Assembly (NCBI GenBank): GCA_005784505.1
Contig: VCAZ01000001.1
Location: 13,873,597 to 13,937,596, forward strand
Direction of reading: 5' to 3'
From: Bagarius yarrelli
Lineage: Eukaryota > Chordata > Actinopteri > Siluriformes > Sisoridae
Length of the DNA stretch: 64,000 nucleotides
Shown piece by piece: positions 24,185 to 35,872 of this stretch (position 1 is its first letter; the number at the start of each line of letters is the position of its first letter). The position numbers and the translations under genes are program-made. Below the pieces are notes generated by a model. It saw only the letters and a list, made by a program, of their open reading frames with translations. It did no database searches and had not been told where the DNA came from.

Positions 24185-27100
24185 GTAAGTATTTTCTCTA
24201 TCTCTCTCCTCTTTGTCTGTTTTATCCAATACTTTACTACTGCTGCATTCTATTTTATAATGGCTTTTTTTCTTTCTATTCTTTCTAACAGTCAGTAAAG
24301 TAATCAGAGTATTTAATTTGCATGTGGCATGATTATCTCTAAATTACAGTATATGGTCAGTAAATCTGGATAATTAAGTGTAGCCACAAAGGTGGAAAAA
24401 CACAGTTGTCTGAAACAACTTTGTCTTCTGTAGCATAATTCCATTTTCAAAACAATAAGTCTCAAACCTGGTTTCCACATTACAATGCCCAAACCCCTTG
24501 AACTTTATAATTCAGGTCAATTCAATTTTATTTGTATAGCACTTTTTACAATAGTAATTTTTACAAAGCAGCTGTACACAATCAAAGTAAATTTAAGATG
24601 CAAATGAATCAGAAATCAGTTTGTCCCTGATGAGCAAGCAATGGTGGAAGAAACCTTGAGAGAACCTATCCTCATTTGGGTAAAAAAAGGCTATCAGGAA
24701 TTATGCAGTTACACTGTTTGTGTAAGCAACTTAAATCCGGAGTTCTCGAAGAACAGCTGGATCGTTTTTATGGCAGAGTGGAAAGAGAGTGGAAAGAGAG
24801 AGAGAGAGAAAAAGAAGAAGGAAAACAGTTAGGTAACATCGTAATCACAGTGTGTAGAGTGTTTGAGTTTTTAATGTAAAGTGCAAGGATGGACTCCAGC
24901 AAGACTAACTAGGACAGCGTAACCAAAAGGAGAACCAGAGGGAAACCCAGACATGAGGGCTTCCGGATATGTTAAGCAACCAGCCGCTCTCGTCATTAAC
25001 AACGTGATCAATAAGAGCGGGGAGGACAGCATCTAAACATACCAGATCACCATAATACTCAACACCCATGAGTCCCCCAGATCTACCCCTCTATCTAAGG
25101 CGAATCAATACTAAATGCTTGACTGAGTAGATAAGTTTTTAGCCTAGACCTAAAAATTCATAGGGAGGCTATTCCATAACTTTGGGGCTCTGTAAGAAAA
25201 GGTTTTGCCCTCTGCTGTAGTTTTCATAATGCACAGTAATGACATGACATAAAGACATGATGTGGAAGAACTTGAGTGTTCTGCACAGAGCCCTAGGGTA
25301 TCTAATCTTGCTTATCCAAAGTCAGTGGCATTGGCTGTCCTGGAAGCATATCTCCTAGGAAATGAAAGTGTTAATCATGGCTTTCTCTGTGAGCAAGTCT
25401 GAGGGTGTGTCAAAAGACATACAGACTACAGCTCAAAGGTAAATACCTGACAGAGCACAGAGAAAAAAAAGGAAGGAGAAAAGAAAGTAGACATACTAAG
25501 AGATCCGCTGAGAGCTATTTCTTCTGTCCTGAAGGTGGGAGTTTTCAGATATGGGCAGCTGTGTGAGCAAGAAAAGCAGGTAAGCTCAATGCTTAGCCTG
25601 GGGTGTTGGTTTATGACTCTATGTATGTGTGTGCTTGCTTTATGTGCAGTAAATGTCTCGTTGCATTTCGAAAATGCAATGAGCTCATTGGTTCCGGTGA
25701 CTAGAACAAGTTCCAACACTAAATCAGTCTTCCAGAGTTATGAGAATACAACATCAGTATTCTCACAACACAACAGTGTTTTAACTGTGCTTTTTTTGTT
25801 TACTTCTCCTCATACTGCATTATTCATTAAAGGATCAACCTGAATTATAAACAATGTCTGATGAAAATAATAGTCAATTATTTTACGTCTGCCCTTAATT
25901 GTCTGGGCTAAATTTAATAATAGTTTCTGTATTTTGAGTGTACATATTTCATACAGAATCTAAGGCATCATTCTGTGTCATGGAAGACCACAAAGGATTT
26001 CTAAACAGCTCTAACCACTTTACACTGTGATATGATAGAAATTAGAGCTGTACAATTAAGGTTAACCAACGTTCGAAAATTGTATTTTAGTACACACATT
26101 CACAATAAAATAAACTGATATTAATTATTATACCTCTGAGGTGAAAATAATCACTAAACAATTTGTGAGAGCTAAAATTGTAGACAAGGTTTTATTATTT
26201 TTTATTATTTATTATTATCACTGATTATCTGACTTCATTCATCTCAATAAGTGGGACATAATTTGTGTAAAATAAGAGAGGAAACAAAAAGCAGTTTTTG
26301 TAAATCCCAGTGTTCAGTGTGATTATTTAGATATTAATAAATATTACAACACACCAGTGTTATTAACGGAATGAAATATGTATTTAAAATGGATTTTTGC
26401 TTTTCCTCATTGTTCATTAGCACTCAGCCCTAATAGTGACCTCTCCTGTTCTTGAATCCTGGTTGAAAACTAAGATTGACAGTAGCTTTAGGAAAAATGT
26501 ATGTGATTAGAATATAATAGTTGACAGACCGAGACAGAAGGGCACTAATTGCTGTTCTCTTCTCAACGTTGACGAACAGTGCAGCGTGACCTTTTTATTT
26601 ATAATGACGATAAAGTTTCTGTAATATTAACTAATTTGTCTTTTTTTCTGCCCCATTGTTATCTATTTAAGCAATTGCTGCTAATTCTAATAAATGGCTA
26701 ATTAAAAGTAAAGGGAATGAAAGCGAGAAACTCCAATGATCTCCAATCTGGCAACACTGCTGGCTGTTTTCGAATGCGGAAGCGGGTGTGCATATATCCT
26801 ATTTGCATAGTGCACTGATTAAGTTCTGATTAATTAACATCCCAAACATGCGCACAATAATGTTGCAGTGTTCTGAATTAACATACTGAAAGTAATAGTA
26901 ATGATATAAGGAATCTGTACAGGGTACCTTCAAAAAAAACGCTAGGAAAAGGTTCTAATTCTATTAACATGAAACAGAATTTGCTTCATATGTTTTATAC
27001 TAGTAAACTAGTAAAACAACAGAAGACACATTTGCGTTAAATTAAATAGTCGTTTTTTGATGCCTTATCACTAGCTGATGATGTGTTATATACTATTTTG

Positions 27101-30100
27101 AAACTGTTTATAAAGAAAAATGTAGGCTATATGCCTTTTATCATGCATTTTATTATTCAGTACGTGCCATTTCACATAATTTTAGAGACAATATTGTTTG
27201 CTTTATCTGACCACAAAACACACACATGTAATGACATTTCAAATTAGTTTTACATTTGAAAAAAAATTATAACCACAAAGGCCTTGCGCCTTAACCCTCA
27301 TCTGTTCAGTTATCTAAATTTAAGTCTTTCTTAATAATGTCGTCTGCCAAATGGCCAAAAATGTAAGTGCAAAAGTGTAATTATTTTTAGCATATGCAGC
27401 TGATTCATGTAGGCCAGCAACTGTCTCTTTTGTGTAAACATTATTAAAGACATTAAATGTTAGATTTATTAAGAACAAATATATATATATATGTTTTGTG
27501 TTCTATATTCTTTTATTTGATTGATGGGATTAGAGAGACTGATGCAAGTGCAATAAAAGAGCTTTATTCAAGAGGCGGTTTATTCAAGAGGCAGACAGAT
27601 CTGAAATATAAAATGTGATTTATAAGACTAACATAAAAAAGACAAGAATTTGAAAAAAAAACTAAAAAGCACAAAAAATTCAGAATAGCAATGAACAAAT
27701 TTAGTAAGATCAGGTAAAAAATACTGAACAAAAACTTTGCACTAACTTGCACTGAAACTAAGGGGAGACAGATGAGACTATTCAAAAATCACATGAGACA
27801 ACTAGTGACCGACGCTGTTGGAGACGAGAAGGAATCTTATCAGACTGCTGCGTTTGTTGTTCTGTGTTAAGCTGTCTGTAGTAAAAGCTGTTTTTGCCTG
27901 CATTTGCAAAACTAGAAACCGACTTTAAATTTCTTAAAAAAATAAATTAATTAATTTAAAAAAAAATCATAACCATCAACTGCTCAATTGGATAAAAAGT
28001 TAAATAAATGTCGGTCACTCTGGATAAGGAAATCTCTCAAATGCCAGAAATGTAGATGTCAGAAATGTGCACACAATATTCAGAACACACACACAACCTG
28101 ACTGTTGTGAAGAGATTACTATTGCAGCAACACTCAGTTTATAATATTTCTTTGTCTCATGCAGTCAGATGCCAGTTCAGGGGCCAGAGACAGACACACT
28201 TGCCATCAACTCTTTGCCGGCTAAAATGGAACTACCAGCTGTAAGCGAGTCCTCAAACCTCACCACCCGCTCTGGGACTCGCCCGTTCTCACCAACCGTC
28301 AGCCTCGGGGAGCCAGAGGAGGACGAGGGTACACAAACTTACTCTCACTCGCACTCCCCTGCTTCCAGCTCTTGCAGTGCCACATATACCAACCTAGGTG
28401 GGTAACAACCACACAAACTAGAAAAAGAGATCCTTCCTGGACACAGTTCATCTGGATGATTGTCAACCATTAAGCAGTAGCTTGCAGGAGTCTCTCGTAT
28501 CCACAGGGAAGAATTGCACAGAGAGAAGGAAATTAACTATGCAGGAATGTTATTACTAGAATATTAAAGTAGAGAAAAGTCATAAATCAATATGAGTTTG
28601 GCTTGTGGGGGGTGGGGGTGCTATGCCCACAGGTCTTAATTAAAAAAAAACACTACCACACCAATAAAAGCAAATATAGTGTAATCTGTGAATATTTAGA
28701 ATACTGTGTCGATGACATATTTAATCATTTCATTTTAATGCTTTGAGTTTTCTTTGCTTCATGTTAATTTTTTTTTATATATAGCTAAAACTAAAGCTTT
28801 TGGCAAAGGCACCAGACTTTCGGCTAAATTTTCCTGGCAAAATTCCTGATGTTATCAATCTTCTGGAAAGCCACATGACAGCCTTAAAGCATCCCTGAGT
28901 CACCTTGATATTGCACAGCAGGTGCTCCTCTCTGTATGCAGTTTAATTTTAGAGACAATATTGTTTGCTTGATCTGACCACAGATTGTGTTCTATATACG
29001 TTTTGTGTTGTATATTCTTTTATTAGATTGATGGGATTAGAGAAACTGATGCAAGTGCAATAAAAGAGCTTTATTCAAGAGGCGGTTTATTCTAGAGATC
29101 TAAAATATAAAAATGTGATTTATAAGACTACATAAAAACGACAAGAATTTTAAAAAATAAGCACAAAAAAATTCAGGATAGCAATGAACAAATTTAGTAA
29201 AATCAGGTAAATAGTGAACAAAACTTTGCACTGAAACTAAGGGGAGACAGATGAGACTATTCAAAATTTATTACCTATAGATTTTATTAATATCATGTTA
29301 GGATTTACTCTTTTATTTTTGTTCAGTTTTTTTTATTCTTATATTTTTTCTGTTTATCAGTTGTGGTGACCAGGATTTTGACTTAAGTTCTGCTTATTTT
29401 TATTTGGGAAATTCTGCCCAGATCTCTGTTTGGACTGATTTCTACATGTATTTGCAGGTCTAATGCACCTTTGCATATTTTAAATGAACACCACTGCTAG
29501 TACCCAATTTTTATTGTGTATTATTGTGACAGTTTCTCCCTGTCTTCTTTTCTTCTCCCCAGGTCAATCCAGGGCCAGTTTAATCCCCACAAAACACCCC
29601 AGACACCTCCAAAGCTCCAATGATGCTCTCCCTTCTGAAACTGAAGGTTTCAGTTTGGGTGCCAAAGTCACTCCCCCACCACTGCCCAAAAAGGCTGTGG
29701 CACGAGCCAATGCAGAGCCAACACTGAGTAGAGAACCGATGACCCGCCGGCCCCAGGGCGAGGCCAAACCTGGTGGTGCCAGCCTGAGTGTTGCAAACCC
29801 ACTCTATGACCTGGACTCCACTTGGGACACAGCCAGTCAGAGCTCTTCACTCAGCTCTGATGCTCGTCAACTGGATGAGTCAGGAGACTCTTTGGAGAGG
29901 CCAGTGGCAGGGAAAAGGAGTGCCTCTCGCTCAGCCAACAGAAGCACAGCCCCAGATCGGGAGAGACGGGGCTGCCGCAGCACAGAGAGTCTTGCAACCA
30001 AAAAGACTCACAGACTTGCTCTTTACAGAGGTCTAGAGAGCTGGGAGGAGGTAGCAGGACGTATTCGCAGTCTCCACGCTGACACTTTACGCAAACTGGC

Positions 30101-32160
30101 TGGACGCTGTGAGGACCGGTTCATGGCTGGTCAGAAAGACCATTTACGGTTTGGCACAGACAGTTGGTCCCACTTCAGACTGACCACAGGCAAGCCATGC
30201 TGTGAGGCAGAAGACGCTGTGTACTACACAGCCTCTTATGCTAAGGACCCACTTACCAACTACGCAGTTAAGGTAGGTCTCATTTTCAACTTTAAAAGTG
30301 TCTCAGCTAATCCAGCTGAGAAAATTTTGATGTGTACTTTGTAGACTCACAGTTAATTAGTATTCCATGGAGTGGGTGAAAGTAGCAGGCTTCTGATAAA
30401 CGCAAGAGCTGCTATTTGCATGAGAAAGCCTTCAGTGTTCAAAGACATCAAAGTCTGTTTATGATTTCACTCTTGTAGATAAACATATCGTTTGCACTGA
30501 GTCACTTGAAACATCCTAATTAAAAGTCTTCTGTGTCAAACATGTCCCCCACATCCACTCAACATGACATCAGTCATCATTTTAACAAACACCCCCTTTG
30601 AGTTAGAAAAGGGGAATGCGTAGATGTATCTGCTGTTTACATAGATTTCATATCAGTCAGGGATTGGTATGCTGGTCAAAGCTTCATTGAATGTTGCCCT
30701 ATGACATGCTTGTTGGTGCCAAATGGGATGGTTTAACTATTACATAGACTAACCAGGTATCCTTTTATTACCGTTCTAGCCCAGCCACGTAAAGGTTTGA
30801 TGGTTTATTCATGCCGTTCTACTCACCCCAGTTGTAAAAAATAGTTATTTAGGTTACTTTGTCCCTCCTGAAAGCTCAAACCAATCTGGCCATTTTTTTC
30901 TGACGTCTCCCCTAACAAGATGTTTTTCACACACCGAACTATTTGTCATAGTGGCTTTCCAGCTTTTTTGGTTCCAACAACTTTGGGAAACTAATAATGC
31001 CCATGTATTAAAGTAACTCCCTCTTTATTTCTCTTTTCCAGATATGCCGGTACAAGGTAAAGGAGTCACAGCAACAATTCTTCCACAGTCTGGCTGTTCG
31101 ACAAAGTCTTCCTGTGCACTTTAACATCCAGCAGGACTGTGGTCACTTTCTGGCAGATGTGCCGGCCCGCCTTCTGCCCTGGGAGGATGTAGACAGGAGT
31201 GATGATGAAAGGAGTGACAAGACAGAAGAGGAGCACAATTCGGATATAAAAGGTGGAGTGAGCAGGGAGTTGCAGTTTGAAGGAAAGAGGCAGGCTGAGA
31301 GAGGGGGTGGAAACATAGCAGTGCCAGGGGACATGGCATGCCACGATGGAAAGTTGCGAAGCCGAGTGGTGGTGATCACTCGTGAGGTCCCTTTTCAGAC
31401 GGTGGCCGATTTTGTGAAGGAGGGTGCAGCAAGGCATTCACGTTACCCGGAGCTGTATGAGCGGCAAGTATGCCTGATACTGCTTCAGCTATGTATGGGG
31501 TTAGAGCACATGAAGCCCTACCATGTGTCACACTGTGATCTGCATCTGAAAAACCTGCTGCTCGTGCACTGCAATCCTGGAGATCCCTGGAACCTTGATC
31601 TTCCAGAGCCCAATAACAACACCTCTTCTGTTTCCTCTGCCTGCACGGCTCGCCTCATCATCAGCAACTTCTCCCAAGCCAAGCAGCAGCGCACCGTGCG
31701 GTACACTGAGTGTGATGAGTTTCAGCTGGGCCTTCTAATCTATGAGATGCTGCATCAACCCAGTCCTTCGTTGGATGCAGCTGGCTTAAAGGAAAAGGAG
31801 CTGCCTCGGCTTCCTATGCTTTCCCTATACTCTCAGGGCTTGCAGAGGCTTGCGGATCTCCTGCTTCACACTGAAGAGTCTGAGCGCATTGGTGTGGACA
31901 AGGCTCGTGCTTGCCTGCAGTGCTTATTGTGGGGGCCTCGTGATGACCTTTTGCGTGCTGCACCTCTTCCTGTTCAGCGGCATGCAGCTTTGCAGAACTG
32001 GCTGGACTTAAAGCGTACACTCATGATGATCAAGTTTGCTGAGCGATCGCTGGATGCCGGCACTGGTGTTAGCCTAGAGGACTGGCTCTGCTGCAAGTAC
32101 CTGGCCTTTGCCACCACTGACTCCATTGACAGAGTTGTTCATGTCTTGCATCAGCTCTAA
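20811..32160 (+). CDS. peak1: PEAK1 pseudokinase scaffold (inactive tyrosine-protein kinase PEAK1), four coding exons
   Basis: Join 20811-24184, 28165-28397, 29563-30272 and 31042-32160 (1811 aa; the human protein is about 1750). PEAK1 is a cytoplasmic, actin- and focal-adhesion-associated pseudokinase that assembles Shc, Grb2, Crk and Src-family partners. The N-terminus has the family motif HVWKPGECKNCFKPKSLH. Next come an acidic tract (about 266-294), SH2-type tyrosines Y695 (EPTYARS), Y714 (YDNL) and Y746 (YEEI), and a basic segment near 1007 (RWISFKSFFRRRK). PPPLPKK (1240-1246) is a Crk-SH3-like site and NPLY (Tyr1284) a Shc-PTB-like site. The kinase-like fold keeps the beta-3 lysine (AVK, 1439), HCD (1603-1605) and Asn1610, but has NFS (1648-1650) in place of DFG. 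The activation segment is unusually short with no APE. The start is set by the conserved N-terminal motif. Confidence 0.95.
24515..25240 (+). mobile_element. High-copy teleost interspersed repeat
   Basis: Opens with TCAATTTTATTTGTATAGCA and proceeds through CTGATGAGCAAGCAATGG, GGAAGAAACCTTGAGAGAAC, an AGAACCAGAGGGAAACC block and TAAATGCTTGACTGAGTAGA. It ends with GGGGCTCTGTAAGAAAAGG. I recognise this order from many fish introns, but do not assign a class. Fragments of the same family lie at 34755-34830 and 59830-59900. Confidence 0.6.
26490..26760. promoter_or_regulatory. Candidate conserved noncoding element in peak1 intron
   Basis: Repeat-free and compositionally complex. It holds CAATTGCTGCTAATTC, ATGGCTAATTAAAAG and CTATTTAAGCAATTG, i.e. 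homeodomain-type TAAT cores and an E-box. Judged by eye only. Confidence 0.2.
27176..27788 (+). repeat. Direct repeat copy 1 (upstream of peak1 exon 2), interrupted
   Basis: 27176-27222 and 27485-27788 match 28943-29267 in order. Shared landmarks are TTTTAGAGACAATATTGTTT, GATGCAAGTGCAATAAAAGA, CTTTATTCAAGAGGCGGTTT and GGGGAGACAGATGAGACTAT. About 260 bp absent from copy 2, including a V-SINE fragment, split this copy. Confidence 0.85.
27283..27370 (+). mobile_element. V-SINE-like 3' fragment
   Basis: Retains AAGGCCTTGCGCCTTAACCC, TCATCTGTTCAG and the tail GTCGTCTGCCAAATGGC. It lies inside copy 1 of the direct repeat and is missing from copy 2. Confidence 0.6.
27965..28055 (+). mobile_element. 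V-SINE-like 3' fragment near peak1 exon 2
   Basis: Contains CAACTGCTCAATTGGATAAA, GTCGGTCACTCTGGATAAGG and CTCTCAAATGCC, matching the second half of the V-SINE consensus. It ends about 110 bp before the exon 2 acceptor. Confidence 0.6.
28165..28397 (+). CDS. peak1: peak1 coding exon 2
   Basis: Acceptor TCTCATGCAG|TCAGATG, donor CCTAG|GTGGGT. The exon completes Ser1125 and ends with the first base of Gly1203. It encodes a Ser/Pro/Glu-rich linker (PFSPTVSLGEPEEDEG). Joined to exon 3 it reads TNLGQSRAS, which fits the family. Confidence 0.9.
28398..29562 (+). other. peak1: peak1 intron between coding exons 2 and 3
   Basis: GTGGGT to TTCTTCTCCCCAG. It holds the second copy of the direct repeat and otherwise AT-rich sequence. 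Confidence 0.85.
28943..29267 (+). repeat. Direct repeat copy 2 (downstream of peak1 exon 2), uninterrupted
   Basis: Matches the two parts of copy 1 with small indels and substitutions. Neither copy codes for anything recognisable, so it could be a TE family member or a segmental duplication. Confidence 0.85.
29563..30272 (+). CDS. peak1: peak1 coding exon 3
   Basis: Acceptor CTTCTCCCCAG|GTCAATCC, donor GTTAAG|GTAGGT. Residues 1203-1439. It contains PPPLPKK, NPLY and the start of the kinase-like domain with the AVK lysine as its last codon. Confidence 0.95.
30273..31041 (+). other. peak1: peak1 intron between coding exons 3 and 4
   Basis: GTAGGT to TCTCTTTTCCAG. No repeat or gene was recognised inside. 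Confidence 0.85.
31042..32160 (+). CDS. peak1: peak1 coding exon 4 (pseudokinase core and dimerisation helices)
   Basis: Residues 1440-1811 and TAA. It starts ICRYKVKESQQQF in phase with AVK. An acidic/basic loop (about 1490-1545) precedes VVVITREVPFQTVADFV. The HCDLHLKN catalytic-loop equivalent, NFSQAK and CDEFQLGLLIYEMLHQP follow. The C-terminal helices LQNWLDLKRTLMMIKFAE and LEDWLCCKYLAFATTD correspond to the split-helical dimerisation region of PEAK proteins. Confidence 0.95.
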   Translation: MCRYKVKESQQQFFHSLAVRQSLPVHFNIQQDCGHFLADVPARLLPWEDVDRSDDERSDKTEEEHNSDIKGGVSRELQFEGKRQAERGGGNIAVPGDMACHDGKLRSRVVVITREVPFQTVADFVKEGAARHSRYPELYERQVCLILLQLCMGLEHMKPYHVSHCDLHLKNLLLVHCNPGDPWNLDLPEPNNNTSSVSSACTARLIISNFSQAKQQRTVRYTECDEFQLGLLIYEMLHQPSPSLDAAGLKEKELPRLPMLSLYSQGLQRLADLLLHTEESERIGVDKARACLQCLLWGPRDDLLRAAPLPVQRHAALQNWLDLKRTLMMIKFAERSLDAGTGVSLEDWLCCKYLAFATTDSIDRVVHVLHQL

Positions 32161-32824
32161 AATTGGATCCTTGACAACAGATTGGTTTGAACGGTCAGTC
32201 AACTTTCATACCACAGACCACATGCACATTTGCGTATATGCATTTTTTTGGTGGTTTTGATTATTATTTTTGAAGTGAGTAACATGCAAGAAGTGTGTGC
32301 TTTATTAGTTTGTGTCTGTGTTACTTATGAGTGGTGATGAATTTTAGATCAGTGCTTTTGCTTTTGAAAAAAGTGTTTTAATAAGTACCCATGCAGTTGG
32401 ATCAGATATTATTAGTATAAATGGTTTTATTAGAAATGCAGTCAGTGATATTTTTTCCCATATTTTTTTTTTGTCAGCATGACATCGTTTGTGTAATGAT
32501 TTACAGATTGGCCTTTGATAAAAATGCTTCCTTACTTTACGCTAGCTGTTTAAGAGCGAGCACTGATCTGGCATCAGCTTGTCTCCTCCACGTTGACTCG
32601 GAACAAGAGCTTTAGGGATTTTAGTATTTCCCGAAGGATTTGAAAGATTTCTTAGAAATGTTTTGTGATAACAGTATGTTAGTGTTGAATTTATTTTAGG
32701 GAGGGTAAATTCCACAGATGGGAGATACCACTGAGGGCCACAGTATTTCTGCCAATAGCCCTTGATCTCTCTTCTTTAGCTTAATTTTTTTACCCTCTAT
32801 AGATAAAATAGTGATTAAATTATT

Positions 32825-32830
32825 ATTAAA
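32825..32830 (+). terminator. peak1: Possible peak1 poly(A) signal (ATTAAA)
   Basis: First reasonable hexamer after the stop, about 665 nt downstream. Other candidates are AATAAA at 34209 (inside a Tc1 relic) and 35683. The sequence cannot tell which is used. Confidence 0.25.
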
Positions 32831-33495
32831 AAAAATTACTTACGTTTAAGATGTTACATTTCTTTATAAAAATCTTGAAGGTAAGACAGCGGATAAGATT
32901 GATTCCAAAGCAGATAGAGTGAATTATTTTTGTAACACCAGAATTTACCAAAGGATAACAATTAATTGTTATTAAACTAAAAAATTATTGAAACAAATTG
33001 TATTTTTAAACATTTGAATGCATGGTTCCATTTAAAGAAATAAGATAAGATTTACATTACTAAAAGTGTCCTTATGCAAACACACACAAAACAAGAGGCT
33101 GGGGGGAGTTAAGCAAATGTGCACTGTGGCTATATAGAAGTGTCTGCGAGCACTCCGATCAACGTTCCATTTCCTAATAACCCAGACAATAGATTGGGGT
33201 GGTTCAGCCTCAGAGAATAATGGGCTGGCATGGCATGCCTTTTTTAATATACATCATTTTTGTACCTTTTTGAATTTCTGTGCAATCATTGTAAATGATA
33301 TGTTACATATTGAAGCAGTATTTACATTGTGCTTGGTATTACACAGCATTTAGTTATATAGTTACTTCCTTTTGGCACATAGTTATTGACAATGCCTGTC
33401 TTTTTTTTTTTATTCCCACAATGTTCATAAGCATGGAAGAGAAATTGTCTTTGTCTTTGTTATAAAAATATAGATTATTTTGCCAGTTTGTAAAA

Positions 33496-33496
33496 G

Positions 33497-33533
<37 letters not shown>
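33496..33533. repeat. (GT)n microsatellite
   Basis: About 18 GT units with one GC interruption. Confidence 0.95.
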
Positions 33534-33534
<1 letters not shown>

Positions 33535-33823
33535 GGTTTGGGCACTTAAAGAAAGAAAGGAAGAAAGAAAGTAAAGCTCTGAAATCAGCAGTGAATCCCA
33601 GTTTTGCACCAAGAAGGACCAGACAGCTATCTGACCTCAGTCAGATCAGTAAAGAAAAACTAATTCATCCTGTGCTAAAATTCTAAACTTGTTGGATATA
33701 ATAGTCCTGTGATGCAACGATGCAATTTAAGGCGCTCTGCAGTGTTTCCTAACCAGAAAACATTGGAGTCTTCTTAGTCCATGGCAACAGGTCTGTGGGA
33801 TTTTTCTAAAAATAATACGAATA

Positions 33824-34215
33824 CACTGCATGGTCAAAGGTTTTATGGACACATAATTGTTACACACCATTGTAACAACAGAATGTTTTTGAATGTTGTA
33901 GCGTTACGTTATCTCTAAAACTAAGAAACTCAGACACTGTTCCAACATGACAATGTCCCTGTGCACAAAGTCTCTGAGCTCAATAATGACATGGTGTTTT
34001 CTGATTGGAGTGGAAGAACTGGAGTGTTCTCCCCACTGAACACCTTTGGGATAAAATGGAACACCGACTGAACCCCAGACCTCCTCACCCAACATTTGTG
34101 TCGAATCTCATTAACACAATTTATTGAAAAATTTTACTAATAATATTGTAGCTGAATGAACACTAATCCACACAGTAACACAACACAATCTAGTTTAAAA
34201 GTGAGTCAAATAAAA
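33824..34215 (+). mobile_element. Tc1/mariner-like transposase relic
   Basis: It begins at a TIR-like GGTCAAAGGTTTTATGGACA. It continues with CTGTTCCAACATGACAATGT (Gln-His-Asp-Asn block), TGGAGTGGAAGAACTGGAGT, CACTGAACACCTTTGGGAT and AGACCTCCTCACCCAACAT. The frames are broken, so it is an inactive 3' part. Confidence 0.75.
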
Positions 34216-34427
34216 GGTATCTAATGTAATACTGTCCTGATCATTTATTACATTTGGCATATTGACTATATTTCTGTACATTATATTTAGTTATTAATGT
34301 CAATATATGCATATTAAAATAAGTGTCCATGATCAACAGATAAAATATGCCAATATTTAAAACCTAGTGCACTGGTGAGGTAAGCTAATAATCTGTACCT
34401 GTGAATCAGAGTACAACATAAAGATGC

Positions 34428-35128
34428 GCTATATGGACAAAATTATTGCGACACCTAAACATTACACCAGCAGTAGAGATTTCAATTAAATTAAATTGCA
34501 TTCTAAAAAAAACTATTTGCAAGCATTTATAGCAATTTTCAGTTTTCTAGTTAGGCTTTCCGCAAGATTTTGCAGTGGATATTATTGTCTATTCACCCAT
34601 AGAGAGTTTTTGAGGTCATCTTTAGGCCAATAATCATTCTAGTTCATCACAAAGGTGTTTATGGGGTTGTGAACAGTCATGTTTCTATGCGACAAATTCA
34701 TGCAATCATGTCTTTATGGACTTGAAAGCATAGCATTGTCCAAAATATCATTAATTAAAGTTTATTTGTATAGCGCTTTTAACAAAAAGCTTTAAACAGA
34801 AAGCAGTAATATTGAAAAAGTGTAAGTAACCAGTAATTAACAATTATTTTTTTTTAGCTCAACTCCTAAAAAACATCCTAGTTGTGCCACTATACCCCCT
34901 GAAACAAACTAAACAGTTAGCATAATGCAGTTCGGTAGGTAATGCTTCACTGCTGTTCCCAAACATTTCCCTTTCCAATTGTAACACATAAACATAAAAC
35001 TACACCAGTATTAGTCTTTAATTACTAACTACTAATTACTAATTACTGTTTTTTACCATAACCATTTAAAAATGCATGCTGCTTGAGGTAATTAGGAGGT
35101 GTGTCCCAATACTTTTGCTAATACAGTG
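34428..35128 (-). mobile_element. Tc1-like element relic with terminal inverted repeats
   Basis: The left end, TATATGGACAAAATTATTGC plus GACACCT, pairs with the right end AGGTGTGTCCCAATACTTTT plus GCTAATACAGTG. The interior on the minus strand has decayed transposase blocks (for example 34640-34665). A TTTATTTGTATAGCGCTTTT repeat fragment is inserted near 34760. Confidence 0.6.
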
Positions 35129-35682
35129 TAGAGAATTCAAAGGTTCTTATATTTTTGAGATAATTCATGTTTTGAAATGTTTTTTGTTAAAAGTCTACAC
35201 ACAGGTTCAAACAAGTATTTTTACTCAAAGGGAGAAATCCAGAGCATCCTGCGGCCGATGAAAATTATTTTTGAGAGGAGGCATGCAAGTGTGTGTGTGC
35301 GTGTGCGTGTGTGATCCTTACAAGACTCCAGTTGCTGCTTTGCTGGTTGTTTGACTTACTGGGGGATGTTGGTGGACTGCACTGGTGGCCGTCCTTCCAC
35401 CATAGTGTTTTGTGTTTTTATGTAATAGTTTTAAATAATAGTAACCGAGTGGTACATGCATCACAACCCTCTGTGTTCCAGGCTCACTATTCTGTCCTTG
35501 ATTAATAATTAGTAGGGTTTTTTCATGTTTATAAAACACAAACTACTCAGTCCATTTGCTCATGTCTGCAGCCGTGATGGAGCAATCGCCACTTCCTGCA
35601 CAGTCATGCTGGACAATGTTCTGTTCATCTGTGTTTTCTTTTCAGATGTATTCTATGTTTTTTTTAATGTGTTTTAATGGCC

Positions 35683-35688
35683 AATAAA
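35683..35688 (+). terminator. Candidate AATAAA poly(A) signal
   Basis: CCAATAAATAC about 3.5 kb past the peak1 stop. It would fit a long 3' UTR but could be incidental. Confidence 0.2.
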
Positions 35689-35714
35689 TACATAAAAAAG
35701 CGCTACTGGCTTTC

Positions 35715-35741
35715 TGTATGTATGTATGTACAGTATGTATG
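35715..35741. repeat. (GTAT)n short repeat
   Basis: GTAT units with one CA interruption. Confidence 0.8.
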
Positions 35742-35872
35742 AGTATCTTATGGTTTTTTGGTGGTAGCATAAAATCGTTCTTATTGTCTGAGTTATGTTA
35801 TCAGTAGTAATAAAAATGAAAATGTTTTTATATCCTGTATGAGTGTTTATGTTTCTTGTGGATTTTCTTGTG

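Larger units (their letters stand above)
24185..28164 (+). other. peak1: peak1 intron between coding exons 1 and 2
   Basis: GTAAGT to TCTCATGCAG. It contains a long dispersed repeat (24515-25240), a candidate conserved element (26490-26760), SINE fragments and the first copy of a duplicated segment (27176-27788). The rest shows nothing recognisable. Confidence 0.85.
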
